Positions 30,918 through 40,012 of a stretch of DNA of 43,542 nucleotides are shown in pieces. The stretch is taken from the NCBI RefSeq assembly GCF_000429825.1, contig NZ_AUCP01000058.1, forward strand, positions 1-43,542, read 5' to 3'. The notes beneath the pieces were generated by a model. The model had not been told where the DNA came from. It worked only from the letters and a program-made list of their open reading frames with translations, and did no database searches. Position numbers and translations under genes: made by a program. The DNA comes from Cohnella thermotolerans DSM 17683 (GTDB lineage Bacteria > Bacillota > Bacilli > Paenibacillales > Paenibacillaceae). Every line of letters starts with the position of its first letter. Position 1 is the stretch's first letter.

Positions 30918-32542
30918 AAAATCCGTCCAAATTCGCGTTCCGCCGGTTGCCCGTCCTGCTGACGGCCGTGCTGATCGTTGCCGTCTTCCTGTCGGCCTGC
31001 GGCAACAACAACGCAGGCAACGGCAGCGCGGCAAGCCCGTCCGCTTCCCCGTCGCCTTCCGCCTCCGCTTCCGGCGAATCCGCCTCTCCGTCCGCCGAAG
31101 CTTCACCCGTGTCCGACGCGAAAGCGGGAGGCAAGGTCGTCGTCGCCATTCCGCAGGACGTGGACTATCTCGATCCCCATCTGGCCGTCGCTGCCGGAAC
31201 GTCCGAGGTGTTGTTCAACCTGTTCGAAGGGCTTCTGAAGCCGAACGACAAAGGCGAGCTCTACCCCGCCATCGCCGAATCGTACGAAATTTCGCCCGAC
31301 GGCCTGACGTATACGTTCAAGCTGAGGGACGGCGTCAAGTTCCACAACGGCAGCCCGGTCACCTCGGCGGACGTGAAGTACTCGTACGATCGCCTCGCCG
31401 GCAAGGTTACCGGCACCCCGCTGCTCGCTTCGTTCGCCAGCGTCGATTCCATAACGGCGCCCGACGACAAGACCGTCGTGATCAAGCTGAAGGAGAACAA
31501 CACGTCGTTCCTGACCGCGCTCACGTCGGCCGTCATTCCGAAGGACTACAAGGACAGCAACAAGCAGCCGATCGGCACCGGTCCGTTCAAATTCAAGGAA
31601 TACGTGCCTGGACAGCGAATCGTCCTGGAGAAAAATCCGGATTACTACGTGAAGGGCGTTCCTTACCTGGATGAAGTCGAGTTCCGAATCATTACGGATG
31701 CCGAGGCGGCTTACCTCGCCTTCAAGTCCGGCGAAGTGGATCTGTATCCGCGGATCGGAGCCGAGAAGCTGGAAGAGCTCGGAGACGAATTCGGCAAATT
31801 GAGCGGCCCGCAAAATCTCGTTCAGGAGCTGGTGCTGAACAACGCGAAGAAGCCGTTCGACGATATCCGGGTCCGTCAGGCCGTCAACTACGCGATCGAC
31901 AAGGACGAAATCATCCAGGGCGTCGCGCTCGGCCAAGGCGTGAAGGTCGGGTCGCATCTGAGTCCGGTGCTGAAGCAGTACTACCAGGAAGGTCTGGAGG
32001 ACCTGTACAAGACGGACGTCGAGAAAGCCAAGAGCCTGCTGGCGGAAGCCGGCTACAAGGACGGCTTGGAGATTACGATCTCCGTCCCCTCCGTTTATCC
32101 GTTCCATGTCAACACCGCCCAGGTCATCGCCCAGCAGCTCGAGAAGGTGGGCATCAAGGCGAAGATCGAATCGGTGGAATGGGCGGTATGGCTGGATCGC
32201 ATCTATAAAGGCCGGGATTATCAATCGACGGTCATCGCCTTCGACGGCAAGCTGAATCCCTACGACATTCTCAACAAGTACTTGTCGGACGCTCCGAACG
32301 ATTTCTTCAATTATAAAAATCCGGAATATGACCAAACGCTGAAAAGCGCCTTGACCGAGGTCGACGAGAACAAGCGCACGGAGCTGTACAAGAAAGCCCA
32401 GACGATTCTCGCGAAGGATGCCGCCGCCGTCTTCATTCAGGATATCTACGATTCCGTCGCTTTCAAGAAGGACCTCGCCGGTTACAAGAGGTATCCGATC
32501 TATGTACAGGACCTGTCGACCGTCTACTGGGACAAAAAATAA
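30914..32542 (+). CDS. ABC transporter substrate-binding lipoprotein (peptide/nickel family 5)
   Basis: A 542-residue secreted lipoprotein. The signal peptide has a basic start (KNPSKFAFRR), a hydrophobic core and the lipobox LSAC, with Cys29 as the lipidated residue. A Ser/Ala/Pro-rich linker (30-70) leads to the family-5 solute-binding fold (VVAIPQDVDYLDPHLA, later NAKKPFDDIRVRQAVNYAID, which is the signature of OppA/DppA/NikA). It delivers peptides or similar compounds to the permeases encoded next. It overlaps the HAD gene by four bases and is followed 27 bp later by the first permease. Confidence 0.92.
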   Translation: MKNPSKFAFRRLPVLLTAVLIVAVFLSACGNNNAGNGSAASPSASPSPSASASGESASPSAEASPVSDAKAGGKVVVAIPQDVDYLDPHLAVAAGTSEVLFNLFEGLLKPNDKGELYPAIAESYEISPDGLTYTFKLRDGVKFHNGSPVTSADVKYSYDRLAGKVTGTPLLASFASVDSITAPDDKTVVIKLKENNTSFLTALTSAVIPKDYKDSNKQPIGTGPFKFKEYVPGQRIVLEKNPDYYVKGVPYLDEVEFRIITDAEAAYLAFKSGEVDLYPRIGAEKLEELGDEFGKLSGPQNLVQELVLNNAKKPFDDIRVRQAVNYAIDKDEIIQGVALGQGVKVGSHLSPVLKQYYQEGLEDLYKTDVEKAKSLLAEAGYKDGLEITISVPSVYPFHVNTAQVIAQQLEKVGIKAKIESVEWAVWLDRIYKGRDYQSTVIAFDGKLNPYDILNKYLSDAPNDFFNYKNPEYDQTLKSALTEVDENKRTELYKKAQTILAKDAAAVFIQDIYDSVAFKKDLAGYKRYPIYVQDLSTVYWDKK

Positions 32543-32569
32543 CCGGGCGCGCTTCAGAGGAGACCTAGC

Positions 32570-33517
32570 ATGAACCTGGCTTATGTGACCCGCCGCTTGG
32601 CGACTCTGCTGCTGACCGTGTTCTTCGTCATTCTGATTACGTTCTTCGCCTTCCGGATTATTCCCGGCAATCCGGCGCTCGCCATTCTGGGCACAGAGGC
32701 GACGCCGGAGCAAATTCAAGCGCTGGAGGCGAAGCTGGGCACCGACCTGCCGCTCGGGGTGCAGTTCGTCCATTGGCTCGAAGGCGCGGTCACGTTCGAC
32801 TTCGGGGAGTCGCTCCGCTACTCCGAGCCTGTGCTCGACTTGATCGCCGGGCGGCTCCCCGTGACCTTCTCGCTGGCGCTGCTTGCGCTGGCAATCACCG
32901 TCCTGACGGCCGTTCCGCTCGGCATCGCGGCCGCCCGGCGACGGGGCAAGGCGCTGGACCTGCTCGTGTCCGGCCTGACCCAAATCGGACTCGCGATTCC
33001 CTCCTTCTGGTCGGGAATCGTTCTTGTGCTCGTCTTCGGCGTGCTCCTTCGATGGTTCTCGGTCAGCCATTACGTCCCTTTCGCCGAGAATCCCTGGCTG
33101 TCGCTCCGTTCGCTGGTGCTTCCCGCCGTCGCGCTGGCCATTCCGCAGATCGCGATCGTCGTCCGTTACTTGCGAACGACGATGTTGGAGCAGCTTCACC
33201 TGGACTATGTCCGGACCGCCCGGAGCAAAGGGCTGAAGCCGTCCGCCGTCTATTACAAGCACGCGCTCAAGAATGCGCTCATCCCGGTCGTTACGGTCGT
33301 CGGGATCAACTTCGGCGAGATTCTCGCGGGAAGCCTCGTCATCGAGCAAGTGTTCACGCTGCCCGGGCTGGGGCGGCTGCTCATTACCGCAATCGGCAAT
33401 CGCGACTACCCGCTCGTGCAGGGGCTCGTGCTGCTGATCGCTTCCATCGTCGTCGCCGTCAATTTTATCGTCGACCTGTCCTATGCCTGGTTGAATCCGA
33501 AAATCCGTTTAAGGTAG
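32570..33517 (+). CDS. ABC transporter permease, DppB/OppB type
   Basis: A 315-residue permease with about six membrane helices. It begins YVTRRLATLLLTVFFVILITFFAFRIIPGNPA, the typical N-terminal helix of DppB/OppB/GsiC proteins, and carries the EAA-like loop VRTARSKGLKPSAVYYKHALKNA, which docks onto the ATPases. It pairs with the second permease. GAGGAG precedes the ATG. Confidence 0.92.
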   Translation: MNLAYVTRRLATLLLTVFFVILITFFAFRIIPGNPALAILGTEATPEQIQALEAKLGTDLPLGVQFVHWLEGAVTFDFGESLRYSEPVLDLIAGRLPVTFSLALLALAITVLTAVPLGIAAARRRGKALDLLVSGLTQIGLAIPSFWSGIVLVLVFGVLLRWFSVSHYVPFAENPWLSLRSLVLPAVALAIPQIAIVVRYLRTTMLEQLHLDYVRTARSKGLKPSAVYYKHALKNALIPVVTVVGINFGEILAGSLVIEQVFTLPGLGRLLITAIGNRDYPLVQGLVLLIASIVVAVNFIVDLSYAWLNPKIRLR

Positions 33518-33530
33518 AGGCGATAAGGCC

Positions 33531-34340
33531 ATGAATTCGAGGAAAAACGTCACCCTGTGGCTCGGCATCGGAATCGTGTCCGCGTTGCTGCTGCTGATGG
33601 CGGTCAGCCTCTTCTACGTTCCGTACGGGGCCAACGAGATGAATATCGCGCACCGCCTGCAAGCGCCGGGCCGCGCCCACTGGTTCGGCACGGACAATTT
33701 CGGCCGGGACATCCTGAGCCGGATCATGGAAGGGACGCAGACCGCCTTCGCCGTCGGCTTCTTCTCCGTCTGCATCGGAGCTGCCGGCGGATTCGCCGTC
33801 GGCTCCGCCGCAGGCTACCTGGGGAAATGGACCGACGAGCTGCTCATGCGGGCTGTGGATGCGCTCATGGCGTTTCCCGGCATTCTGCTGGCGCTCATCT
33901 TCGTAACGATTTTCAAGGCCAGCTTGCCGCAGACCGTCATCGCGATCGGGGTGATCTTCATCCCCGGCTTCGCGCGCGTCATTCGCGGCGGCTTCCTGCA
34001 GTACAAGGAGGCCGACTTCGTCAAAGCGGCGCGAGGACTGGGCGCGGGACACGGCACCGTCATCTTCCGCCATATCGTGCCGCACGTGCTGTCTTCCGTC
34101 ATCGTGACGGCGTCGCTCTGCTTCTCCACCGCCATTCTGGCGGAGGCGGCGCTCAGCTATCTCGGTCTCGGCGTGCAGCCCCCCGATCCGAGCTGGGGCC
34201 GCATGCTGAACGAGTCGCAAAGCTATATGAACAAAGCGCCCTGGTTCGCGCTCGCTCCAGGCCTGTTCATTACGGCGACCGTGCTCGGCTTCAATCTGCT
34301 CGGAGACGGCATCCGCGATTTGCGGGACCGCCGCGCTTAA
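33531..34340 (+). CDS. ABC transporter permease, DppC/OppC type
   Basis: A 269-residue permease, short for the family. HWFGTDNFGRDILSRIMEGTQ is the conserved DppC/OppC/NikC periplasmic segment, and VKAARGLGAGHGTVIFRHIVPHV the EAA-like loop. SYLGLGVQPPDPSWGRML is the conserved C-terminal stretch. It works with the DppB-type permease 13 bp upstream. The long N-terminal extension of OppC is missing, as in many DppC proteins. Confidence 0.92.
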   Translation: MNSRKNVTLWLGIGIVSALLLLMAVSLFYVPYGANEMNIAHRLQAPGRAHWFGTDNFGRDILSRIMEGTQTAFAVGFFSVCIGAAGGFAVGSAAGYLGKWTDELLMRAVDALMAFPGILLALIFVTIFKASLPQTVIAIGVIFIPGFARVIRGGFLQYKEADFVKAARGLGAGHGTVIFRHIVPHVLSSVIVTASLCFSTAILAEAALSYLGLGVQPPDPSWGRMLNESQSYMNKAPWFALAPGLFITATVLGFNLLGDGIRDLRDRRA

Positions 34341-34360
34341 CAAGGAAGGAAGGGATCGGA

Positions 34361-35383
34361 ATGCAGGCATCGAATGAAGAGACGGACGCTCGCCTTCCGC
34401 TCTTGGAAATACGCGATTTGCATGTCGAGTTGACCGCCCCGCGCCGAAGGCTGCCGGTGCTGGAAGGCGTTCGGCTCGAAGTCCGGCCGGGGGAGACGGT
34501 CGGCATCGTTGGGGAGTCGGGCTGCGGCAAAAGCGTGCTGTCGCTCTCGCTTCTCGGCTTGTTGCCGCCCGCGATGCGAATCCGGGAGGGCGAGATCCGC
34601 TATGCGTCCGAGACGCTTCCCCATGCGGACGAGGAGTCGTTCCGGCGAATCCGGGGGAAGGAGATCGCGATGATTTTCCAGGATCCGATGTCCGCCTTGA
34701 ATCCCGCGCTGACGATCGGGGATCAGGCGACGGAGATGGCGCGGCTCCACCTCGGGCTGACTCGCCGGGAAGCGCGGGAACATGCGGCGGCCCTGTTCCG
34801 CAAAGTCGGGCTCCCCCGCCCGGAGGCGCTCCTGCGGGATTACCCCCATCGGCTGTCGGGCGGCATGCTGCAGCGCGTCATGATCGCGATCGCCCTCTCG
34901 TGCGGTCCCAAGCTGCTGATCGCCGACGAACCGACGACCGCGCTGGACGTGACCATCCAGGCGCAAATTCTCGATCTGCTCCGGAAGATCCGGGAGGAGG
35001 AAGGCACGGCCATTCTGCTTGTCTCGCACGACTTGGGCGTCATCGCGGACATGTGCGATCGCATCGCCGTCATGTATGCGGGCCAGATCGTGGAAGAGGG
35101 CACCGTCGCGGATCTGTTCGATTCGCCGAAGCATCCGTACACGATCGCACTGTTAAACGCGATTCCGACGCCCGCCAAGAAGCACGAGAAGCTGTTCGCC
35201 ATCCCGGGAACGGTGCCGGCGCTGAACGAGCGGGGCACGGGGTGCCGCTTCCATTCGCGCTGCCCCCATGCCGACGAGCGATGCCTGCTGCAAGCGCCGC
35301 CCGTCGTGACGGTTCGGGGCGTCCATTCCGCCCGCTGCTGGCTGGCTGCCGAGGAAGGAGGGCTCTCGAATGCCGTCGGTTGA
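34361..35383 (+). CDS. Peptide ABC transporter ATP-binding protein, DppD/OppD type
   Basis: A 340-residue ATPase. GESGCGKSV (Walker A), [11 protein letters not shown] (Q loop), [15 protein letters not shown] (signature), [12 protein letters not shown] (Walker B) and VSHDLGVI (H loop) are all present. The C-terminal oligopeptide/dipeptide extension with [12 protein letters not shown] and further Cys may hold a small iron-sulfur site, as seen in DppD. The start is ATG 34361 behind AGGAAGGG. It overlaps the next ATPase gene by 14 bp. Confidence 0.93.
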   Translation: MQASNEETDARLPLLEIRDLHVELTAPRRRLPVLEGVRLEVRPGETVGIVGESGCGKSVLSLSLLGLLPPAMRIREGEIRYASETLPHADEESFRRIRGKEIAMIFQDPMSALNPALTIGDQATEMARLHLGLTRREAREHAAALFRKVGLPRPEALLRDYPHRLSGGMLQRVMIAIALSCGPKLLIADEPTTALDVTIQAQILDLLRKIREEEGTAILLVSHDLGVIADMCDRIAVMYAGQIVEEGTVADLFDSPKHPYTIALLNAIPTPAKKHEKLFAIPGTVPALNERGTGCRFHSRCPHADERCLLQAPPVVTVRGVHSARCWLAAEEGGLSNAVG

Positions 35384-36341
35384 GCCCCTGGTGCAATTCG
35401 ACAATTTGCAGAAAATTTATCCGGTCTCCGGATTCGGGAGGAAAAAAGCATCGCTGCGGGCGGTGGACGGCCTGACGTTGTCGATTCATGAGGGCGAGAC
35501 GCTGGGACTGGTCGGGGAGAGCGGCTGCGGCAAATCGACCACCGGGCAGCTCGCCGCCCGTCTCCTCGATCCGACGGGTGGCATCATTCGGTATCGGGGA
35601 GCCGATCTGGCGCAGTTTCGCGGGAAGTCGGCCAAGGCGATGCGCCGGAAAATCCAATATGTGTTCCAGGATCCTTACGCCTCCCTGAACCCGAGGCACG
35701 CGGTTGCCGAATTGCTGGAGGAGCCGCTGCGAATCCACCGGATCGGCGACAAGCGGGAGCGGAAGCGCCGCGTGGACGAGATGCTGGAGAGGATCGGCCT
35801 GGAAGCCTCCTACGGGAAGCGCTACGTGCACGAACTGAGCGGCGGGCAGCGGCAACGCATCGGTATCGCGCGGGCTTTGATGCTGAAGCCGGAATTTCTC
35901 ATCCTCGACGAACCCGTGTCCGCTCTTGACGTATCGGTGCAGTCGCAAATTTTAAATCTGCTCAAGGAGTTGCAGTCGGACTTCGGCTTGACGTATTTGT
36001 TCATCTCGCACGATCTGAACGTCGTACACTATATGAGCGACCGGATCGCCGTCATGTACCTCGGCAAAGTCGTCGAAGTGGCGGGCGTCGACGATATCTA
36101 CGCCAAGCCGCTTCATCCGTATACGCAAGCGCTCGTCTCGGCCATCCCAACCGAACATCGCCGGGAGAAGCGGGAGCGTATTCTTCTGAAAGGAGACATT
36201 CCGAGCGCGTCCGACGTGCCTGCGGGCTGCTCCTTCCACACCCGCTGCCCTTTGGCCCACGACCGGTGCCGCCGCGCCGAGCCGGATCTGCTTCCCGCCG
36301 GTTCGGGGAATCGCTCGGTCCGGTGCCACCTCTATGCCTGA
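35370..36341 (+). CDS. Peptide ABC transporter ATP-binding protein, DppF/OppF type
   Basis: A 323-residue ATPase with [23 protein letters not shown] (the PYASLNPR run is characteristic of OppF/DppF), [15 protein letters not shown] and [12 protein letters not shown]. The C-terminal [13 protein letters not shown] extension parallels that of DppD. With DppD it forms the ATPase heterodimer. It is the last intact gene of the operon, and its TGA is followed by a broken metallophosphoesterase in frame. Confidence 0.93.
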   Translation: MPSVEPLVQFDNLQKIYPVSGFGRKKASLRAVDGLTLSIHEGETLGLVGESGCGKSTTGQLAARLLDPTGGIIRYRGADLAQFRGKSAKAMRRKIQYVFQDPYASLNPRHAVAELLEEPLRIHRIGDKRERKRRVDEMLERIGLEASYGKRYVHELSGGQRQRIGIARALMLKPEFLILDEPVSALDVSVQSQILNLLKELQSDFGLTYLFISHDLNVVHYMSDRIAVMYLGKVVEVAGVDDIYAKPLHPYTQALVSAIPTEHRREKRERILLKGDIPSASDVPAGCSFHTRCPLAHDRCRRAEPDLLPAGSGNRSVRCHLYA

Positions 36342-36966
36342 ACCCGAACGGAGCTGAACGCGTGGTCGATCTATGAGAACCTGCAGGCCTTTGAACGGAA
36401 CCTGGCGGCGGAACCATACCGGATCAACGAAGAGTGGATCGTCATCGGGGATGCCGGCTGGTACGACTTCTCCTTCGGCGATTCCCGGTACGGCGAGGAC
36501 GAGTTCCTGAAGATGGAACGCGGCCAGCGGGTTTGGAAAGATAAGCTGTACGCCCGCTGGGACCGTTCTCCGATCGAAATGAGCCGTTTTTTCCGCCTGA
36601 AGCTGCGAGCCCAGCTCGAACGGTTCAAGGACCGCAAGATCGTCCTTGCGACGCACGTGGTTCCCCATCCGCATTTCACCGTTGCGACGCCCCATCCCGT
36701 GTGGGATTATTTCAATGCTTTTCTCGGAAGCAGGAGCTACGGGGATTTGATCCGCGAGTTCGAAAAGCTCGGTGCGGTTCGCCGTCTCCGGCCACGTTCA
36801 TTATCGGGAAGGCTCCTCGGCTGCGCACCGTCTGACGGCTGGCTACAGGTCAAGCGTCGCGGACGGCGGAAGCCGAAAGCGCCCCGGCGGGCACGGATTG
36901 CGCATTCAGGTTGTGCGGCCGCCGCCCCTCAGACGCCGCTTGGTTCATGCCTGGGAGCGGACGTGA
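36342..36966 (+). pseudogene. Broken metallophosphoesterase
   Basis: Directly after the DppF stop, an open frame reads as the middle of a calcineurin-like phosphoesterase: EEWIVIGDAGWYDFSFGD, then LKLRAQLERFKDRKIVLATHVVPHP (with the conserved THxxP-like motif) and DYFNAFLGSRSYGDLIREFEKLG. The first part with the GDIH and GNHD motifs is missing, and at about 36765-36775 the reading must change frame to reach VRFAVSGHVHYR, the C-terminal metal-binding GHVH. After that both frames look random. So it is truncated at the front and frameshifted at the back. Confidence 0.75.
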
Positions 36967-37080
36967 AGCCGCCCCGACGCTGCGATGGATTGTATTCCCA
37001 CAAAAAAATTGGGCAAATGTCTTTTCTTTTGCTGATGTCTATGCTATACTATATCTCGTTCGCTGTTACGCAATGCATTT

Positions 37081-37157
37081 CGAGACGTGGCTCAGCTTGG
37101 TAGAGCGCTTGCTTCGGGAGCAAGAGGTCGCAGGTTCAAATCCTGTCGTCTCGACCA
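37081..37157 (+). tRNA. tRNA-Pro (anticodon CGG)
   Basis: A cloverleaf of 77 nt with encoded CCA: acceptor CGAGACG/CGTCTCG, discriminator A, D-arm GCTCAGCTTGGTAGAGC, anticodon stem CTTGC/GCAAG around TTCGGGA (anticodon CGG), and T-arm CAGG-TTCAAAT-CCTG. It starts with C, as tRNA-Pro often does. TATACT at 37045-37050 is its likely -10 box. Confidence 0.93.
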
Positions 37158-37173
37158 TTTCTAACAATTACGG

Positions 37174-37198
37174 AAGCCCTGAATTTCAGGGCTTTTTT
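37174..37198 (+). terminator. Terminator of tRNA-Pro
   Basis: AAGCCCTG and CAGGGCTT around AATTT, followed by a run of T (37193-37198). Confidence 0.9.
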
Positions 37199-37230
37199 GT
37201 TTTTCAGAGCAGCAGCGCAAACAGCAAGAC

Positions 37231-37265
37231 AACCGCCTGGAGAGGTCATCCTCTTCCAGGCGGTT
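37231..37265 (-). terminator. Strong hairpin after the HxlR gene
   Basis: AACCGCCTGGA-GAGG pairs with CCTC-T-TCCAGGCGGTT around TCAT, fifteen pairs with one bulge. On the minus strand the following tract is GTCTTGCTGTTT, poor in consecutive T, so termination may be weak. Confidence 0.6.
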
Positions 37266-37278
37266 TACGTTAGAGCGG

Positions 37279-37677
37279 TCAATCGCGGGCAGCGGGCTGC
37301 AGATCTTGCGTGTCTTTCTTGTTCAGAACGTTGTCCTCCAGCACCGCGAACTTGTCTCCGTATTCCTTGATGATATGCCTTTCTCCCCAAGCGCACAGCG
37401 AATCCAGGATCGACTTCAGACTCCAGCCGTATTCGCTGAGCTGATATTCGACCTTCGGCGGCACCTGATTGTACACGATCCGCTCGATAATCCCGTCTTC
37501 CTCCAGCTCCCGGAGCTGCTGCGTCAACATCTTCTGCGTAATGGCCGGCATCAGCCTCTTCAGATCGCTTGTTCGTTTCTTGCCGTGCGTCAGATGGCAG
37601 AGAATGACGCACTTCCACTTGCCTCCGATCACTTCGAGCGTCGCTTCGACCGCGATGTTGTATTTTTTCGGAGCCAC
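37279..37677 (-). CDS. HxlR-family transcriptional regulator
   Basis: A 132-residue winged-helix protein. The opening EATLEVIGGKWKCVILCHL is the HxlR hallmark, and ITQKMLTQQLRELEEDGIIER is the recognition helix and wing start. VPPKVEYQLSEYG completes the wing. Two Cys (23 and 27) lie where redox-sensing members such as YodB or HypR carry them, so response to electrophiles or thiol stress is possible. It is divergent from an MFS gene, with paired palindromes between them (37707-37743). Confidence 0.88.
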   Translation of the reverse strand: MAPKKYNIAVEATLEVIGGKWKCVILCHLTHGKKRTSDLKRLMPAITQKMLTQQLRELEEDGIIERIVYNQVPPKVEYQLSEYGWSLKSILDSLCAWGERHIIKEYGDKFAVLEDNVLNKKDTQDLQPAARD

Positions 37678-37706
37678 GGTTATCGCCTCCTGTATGGAAT
37701 AAGGGA

Positions 37707-37743
37707 ATAGGTACTTTTTAGTACCTATAGTACTTTGAAGTAC
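37707..37743. promoter_or_regulatory. GTAC palindromes, probable HxlR operators
   Basis: ATAGGTAC-TTTTTA-GTACCTAT (37707-37728), perfect eight-base arms, then GTACTT-TG-AAGTAC (37730-37743), perfect six-base arms. The two lie side by side in the divergent gap. HxlR-type proteins such as YodB bind similar TAC...GTA palindromes. Confidence 0.65.
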
Positions 37744-37816
37744 GTACTATTCTTTTCGACTCACTGGATTCATAATAACATTCGCGGCCGCTAAAAGATA
37801 GATAGGAGTGAACAAG

Positions 37817-39037
37817 ATGTCGTTGAATTGGAAAAGAAGCTCTCTGGCGTTGCTTGCGCTCGCCATTAGCGCATTCGCGATCGGAACGACCGAGTTCATC
37901 AGCGTGGGGCTGCTTCCTCTCATCGCCAAGGACTTCCACATATCGGTGACGGTGGCCGGACTAACCGTCACGCTCTACGCGCTGGGCGTAACGTTCGGGG
38001 CGCCCGTGCTGACGTCTCTGACTACGGGAGTTCCCCGGAAGACGCTGCTGCTCGGCATTATGATCGTCTTCATCGCGGGCAATACGCTCGCCGCCTTGTC
38101 CGGGAGCATCGCCGTGCTGCTTGCGGCTCGCGTCCTCTCAGCCTTGGCGCACGGCGTCTTCATGTCCATCGGCTCGACCATCGCGGCCGATCTCGTCCCG
38201 GCGGACCGCCGGGCCGACGCGATTGCGACGATGTTTTCCGGACTGACGGTCGCCACTGTCACGGGAGTGCCTCTGGGCACCTACATCGGGCAGCAGCTCG
38301 GCTGGCAGGCAGCCTTCGCCGCGATTGCCGCCATCGGCGTGCTCGCCTTCATCGCCAACGCGATTCTCGTCCCTTCGAGCCTGCGGGGCGGCGTCCGGAC
38401 ACCGGTTCGCGACCAGGTCAAGCTGGTGACGAACGGCCGGCTGCTGCTGGCCTTCGCCATCACCGCGCTCGGGTACGGGGGAACGTTCGTCGTCTTCACT
38501 TATTTATCCCCTTTGCTGCACGATATAAGCGGGTTTAAGGAGTCGACGGTGGCGCTTATTCTGCTGCTGTACGGGATCGCCATCGCGATCGGCAACGTCG
38601 TCGGAGGCAAGGCGGCGAACCGCAGGCCGCTTACCGCTCTGCTGTATATGTTCGCGGTTCAAGCCGCCGTGCTGATCGTCCTTGCGTTTACCGCCCCCTT
38701 CAAGGCGGCAGGGTTGGCGACGATCTTCGCGATGGGCTTGCTCGCCTTCATGAACGTCCCCGGACTGCAGCTTTACGTGGTGAAGCTGGCCGAGCGGTTC
38801 GCGCCGAAGGCGGTGGACGTCGCTTCCGCCGTCAATATCGCCGCGTTCAACGCCGGGATCGCCTTTGGCGCCTACCTGGGAGGGATCGTATCCGACCGGT
38901 TCGGGCTGATCTACACGGCGCCGGTCGGCGCGGCGATGGTTCTGTTAGCCCTAGCTTTGACGGGCTGGAGCCGGGTGCTGGAGGGCAAGGACGCGCGGGA
39001 GTGCGAAGCCGGAGCGGCCATTCATCGGGCAGGCTAA
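37817..39037 (+). CDS. MFS transporter (AraJ/YdhP-like drug:H+ antiporter)
   Basis: A 406-residue, twelve-helix transporter. The first helix SSLALLALAISAFAIGTTEFISVGLLPLIAKD is the classic DHA1 start (AraJ/YdhP/YbcL group). GVPRKTLLLG is the loop 2-3 motif and GVPLGTYIGQQLGWQAAF the antiporter motif C region of TM5. Likely exports a small toxic compound, sugar or drug. AGGAG eight bases before ATG 37817 fixes the start; a GTG at 37808 is within that site. The HxlR regulator faces it and probably represses it. The aldo-keto reductase gene follows after 56 bp. Confidence 0.9.
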   Translation: MSLNWKRSSLALLALAISAFAIGTTEFISVGLLPLIAKDFHISVTVAGLTVTLYALGVTFGAPVLTSLTTGVPRKTLLLGIMIVFIAGNTLAALSGSIAVLLAARVLSALAHGVFMSIGSTIAADLVPADRRADAIATMFSGLTVATVTGVPLGTYIGQQLGWQAAFAAIAAIGVLAFIANAILVPSSLRGGVRTPVRDQVKLVTNGRLLLAFAITALGYGGTFVVFTYLSPLLHDISGFKESTVALILLLYGIAIAIGNVVGGKAANRRPLTALLYMFAVQAAVLIVLAFTAPFKAAGLATIFAMGLLAFMNVPGLQLYVVKLAERFAPKAVDVASAVNIAAFNAGIAFGAYLGGIVSDRFGLIYTAPVGAAMVLLALALTGWSRVLEGKDARECEAGAAIHRAG

Positions 39038-39093
39038 TCGAATCCGCCCCGCGAACATCGGTATTGATCTTTTAAACAAGAAGGAGATTGACG

Positions 39094-39936
39094 ATGATTC
39101 AACATCTGCAAAGTAAAACGACGCTTTACAACGGAGTAGAGATGCCTTGGGTCGGACTGGGCGTATTCAAGGTGGAAGAAGGCGAGGAATTGAAGGAGGC
39201 CGTGAAGGCTGCAATCCGGTTCGGCTACCGCAGCATCGATACGGCTGCGATTTACGGCAACGAGAGCGGCGTCGGAGAAGCCATCCGGGAAGCGTTGGCC
39301 GAGAACGGCCTCTCCCGGGAAGATCTCTTCGTCACGTCGAAGGTATGGAACGCCGATCTGGGGTACGAGTCGACGCTGGCCGCATACGAGGCGAGCCTCG
39401 CCAAGCTGGGCCTCGACTATCTGGACCTGTACCTGATCCACTGGCCGGTGGCCGGCAAATATAAAGAAGCCTGGAGAGCGCTGGAGAAGCTGTACAAGGA
39501 GAGCCGCGTCCGGGCGATCGGAGTCAGCAACTTCCAGGTTCACCATCTGGAAGATTTGATGGCCGGAGCCGAATGGAAGCCCATGGTCAATCAGGTCGAA
39601 TTCCATCCGAAGCTCACGCAGAAGAAGCTTCTCCACTACACGAAGGAGCAGGGAATTCAGCTGGAGGCGTGGTCGCCCCTCATGCAGGGGGAACTGATTC
39701 ATGATCCGGTTGTCCAAGAGATCGCCTCCCGTCACGGGAAGAGCGTCGCCCAGGTGATTCTGCGCTGGGATCTGCAGCACGGAGTCGTGACGATTCCGAA
39801 GTCCACGAAGGAACACCGGATCGCGGAGAACGGGTCCCTCTTCGATTTCGAGCTGTCGGATCAAGAGATGGAGAGGATCGACGCGCTGAATGAAGACCGG
39901 CGAGTAGGACCGGATCCCGACAACTTCGATTTCTAA
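39094..39936 (+). CDS. Aldo/keto reductase, YvgN-like
   Basis: A 280-residue NADPH-dependent reductase with the full tetrad: Asp49 (SIDTAAIYGNE), Tyr54, Lys83 (VTSKVWN) and His116 (LIHWP). IGVSNFQVHHLEDL and TIPKSTKEHRIAEN are conserved AKR stretches. The sequence resembles B. subtilis YvgN, a methylglyoxal/glyoxal reductase, through most of its length. AAGGAG lies seven bases before ATG 39094. Its place downstream of an HxlR-controlled transporter fits carbonyl detoxification. A strong terminator follows. Confidence 0.9.
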   Translation: MIQHLQSKTTLYNGVEMPWVGLGVFKVEEGEELKEAVKAAIRFGYRSIDTAAIYGNESGVGEAIREALAENGLSREDLFVTSKVWNADLGYESTLAAYEASLAKLGLDYLDLYLIHWPVAGKYKEAWRALEKLYKESRVRAIGVSNFQVHHLEDLMAGAEWKPMVNQVEFHPKLTQKKLLHYTKEQGIQLEAWSPLMQGELIHDPVVQEIASRHGKSVAQVILRWDLQHGVVTIPKSTKEHRIAENGSLFDFELSDQEMERIDALNEDRRVGPDPDNFDF

Positions 39937-39958
39937 TATTCGCTTCGCAAAAACGGCA

Positions 39959-40003
39959 AGGCGCCATTCCTGCCCATGCGGCAGGAGATGGCGCCTCTGT
40001 TTT
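39959..40003. terminator. Strong two-part hairpin between convergent genes
   Basis: AGGCGCCAT pairs with ATGGCGCCT and inside it CCTGCC with GGCAGG. The plus strand continues CTGTTTTCTCTC. It may serve both the reductase and the lipoprotein gene. Confidence 0.75.
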
Positions 40004-40012
40004 CTCTCTTCA

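Noticed and set aside
31103-33349. 748-codon minus-strand frame opposite the binding protein and permease
   Set aside because: Antisense shadow for the same reasons.
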